From: Massilia sp. Root351
Lineage (GTDB): Bacteria > Pseudomonadota > Gammaproteobacteria > Burkholderiales > Burkholderiaceae_D
NCBI RefSeq assembly: GCF_001425045.1
Contig: NZ_LMDJ01000031.1
Span: 467,232 to 531,231 of the forward strand
Direction: 5' to 3'
Length of the DNA: 64,000 nucleotides
Shown here: positions 63,802 through 64,000 of the stretch, piece after piece
How positions within the stretch are numbered: the first letter of the stretch is position 1
How the letters are laid out: the number at the start of each line of letters is the position of its first letter
Notes under the pieces: generated by a model
What the model saw: only the letters and a program-made list of their open reading frames with translations
The model's database searches: none
Told to the model about the DNA's origin: nothing
Program-made: the position numbers and the translations under genes

Positions 63802-64000
63802 TCAAAAGTCATTTTTTTGGAACACAGAGCACAAATGCTCCTTGAGATAAAGTGCTTGAGCAGATGTCGGCTTTTTGCGGAGGGCATTGGGAACATCCTT
63901 AAGTAATTCTTTGTCCCGCAATTCCTTCGAGACAAGCATGTGCCCTTTCTCGTCAAATCCAATCAAGCCAGTATCGAACAATGCGTCTAGCGTTGCTACG
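63802..64000 (-). CDS. HNH_2-type nuclease, C-terminal end (partial)
   Basis: The reading runs off the window. The C-terminal 65 residues read LDALFDTGLIGFDEKGHMLVSKEL...KKPTSAQALYLKEHLCSVFQ, the typical tail of HNH_2 restriction-like nucleases in which this segment follows the HNH site. Stop at 63802-63804. The gap 63598-63801 upstream of the next cargo gene holds only the GGCC repeat. Confidence 0.55.
   Translation of the reverse strand, partial: VATLDALFDTGLIGFDEKGHMLVSKELRDKELLKDVPNALRKKPTSAQALYLKEHLCSVFQKNDF

Noticed and set aside
43380..64000. Right attachment site (second copy of the guaA end)
   Set aside because: I looked for repeats of the guaA terminal bases inside the window and found none; the right end must lie outside it.

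Overview
The window comes from a GC-rich betaproteobacterial chromosome. The family is probably Oxalobacteraceae (Massilia/Duganella/Janthinobacterium-like). This rests on the unbroken uppS-cdsA-dxr-rseP-bamA-skp-lpxD-fabZ-lpxA-lpxB-rnhB order, the ppsR/ppsA divergent pair, smpB divergent from ratA-rnfH, guaB-guaA, and codon usage. The genus is inferred, not shown.

Region 1 (1-11.4 kb) is the envelope super-operon for isoprenoid and phospholipid precursors, outer-membrane protein assembly and lipid A synthesis. Most genes overlap or nearly touch. It ends with RNase HII and a SpoU-type rRNA methyltransferase. Region 2 (11.4-29.1 kb) is ordinary chromosome. It holds a REC-EAL regulator, an XRE/MmyB-type regulator with a clear operator palindrome, ppsR/ppsA, an NfeD/SPFH membrane pair, a LysR-governed MFS-SDR-DUF1330 cluster, a small stretch of decayed genes (DUF3592 with an amber codon, a GNAT remnant), a sirtuin, two lipoproteins, smpB and ratA-rnfH.

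Region 3 (29.2-39.6 kb) is a sugar-acid disaccharide locus on the minus strand: gluconokinase, TonB-dependent receptor, GPH-type MFS transporter, GH94 phosphorylase and GH3 beta-glucosidase. One promoter with two tandem LacI-type operators sits at its head, and the LacI regulator gene lies just upstream with a third operator. A GH94 enzyme together with a gluconokinase points to cellobionate (glucosyl-gluconate) phosphorolysis rather than plain cellobiose use. This substrate is an inference.

Region 4 (39.6-43.5 kb) is a DUF4124 protein and guaB-guaA, each gua gene followed by a strong terminator. Region 5 (43.5-64.0 kb) is the left part of an integrative and conjugative element inserted just past guaA. 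It starts with a cluster of 11-bp inverted and direct repeats, then a P4-type integrase and an AlpA-like factor. A truncated ISL3 element and a two-gene Septu-like defence module (SMC/AAA ATPase plus HNH nuclease) follow. Element backbone comes next: a DUF1845/AcaB-like protein, a zinc-ribbon/Toprim protein, a DUF932 protein, a CI-like repressor with no self-cleavage residues, an FlhD/FlhC-like activator pair, a MobH relaxase, TraD and a DUF4400-like membrane protein. From 59.8 kb to the window end lies AT-richer cargo, all on the minus strand: a stand-alone M41-like zinc protease, two HEPN proteins with Rx4H motifs plus a third HEPN-like one, small unknown genes and the end of an HNH nuclease gene. 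Similar GGCC-centred repeats separate these genes. This cargo is the best candidate here for an undescribed defence or stress system. The right end of the element lies outside the window.
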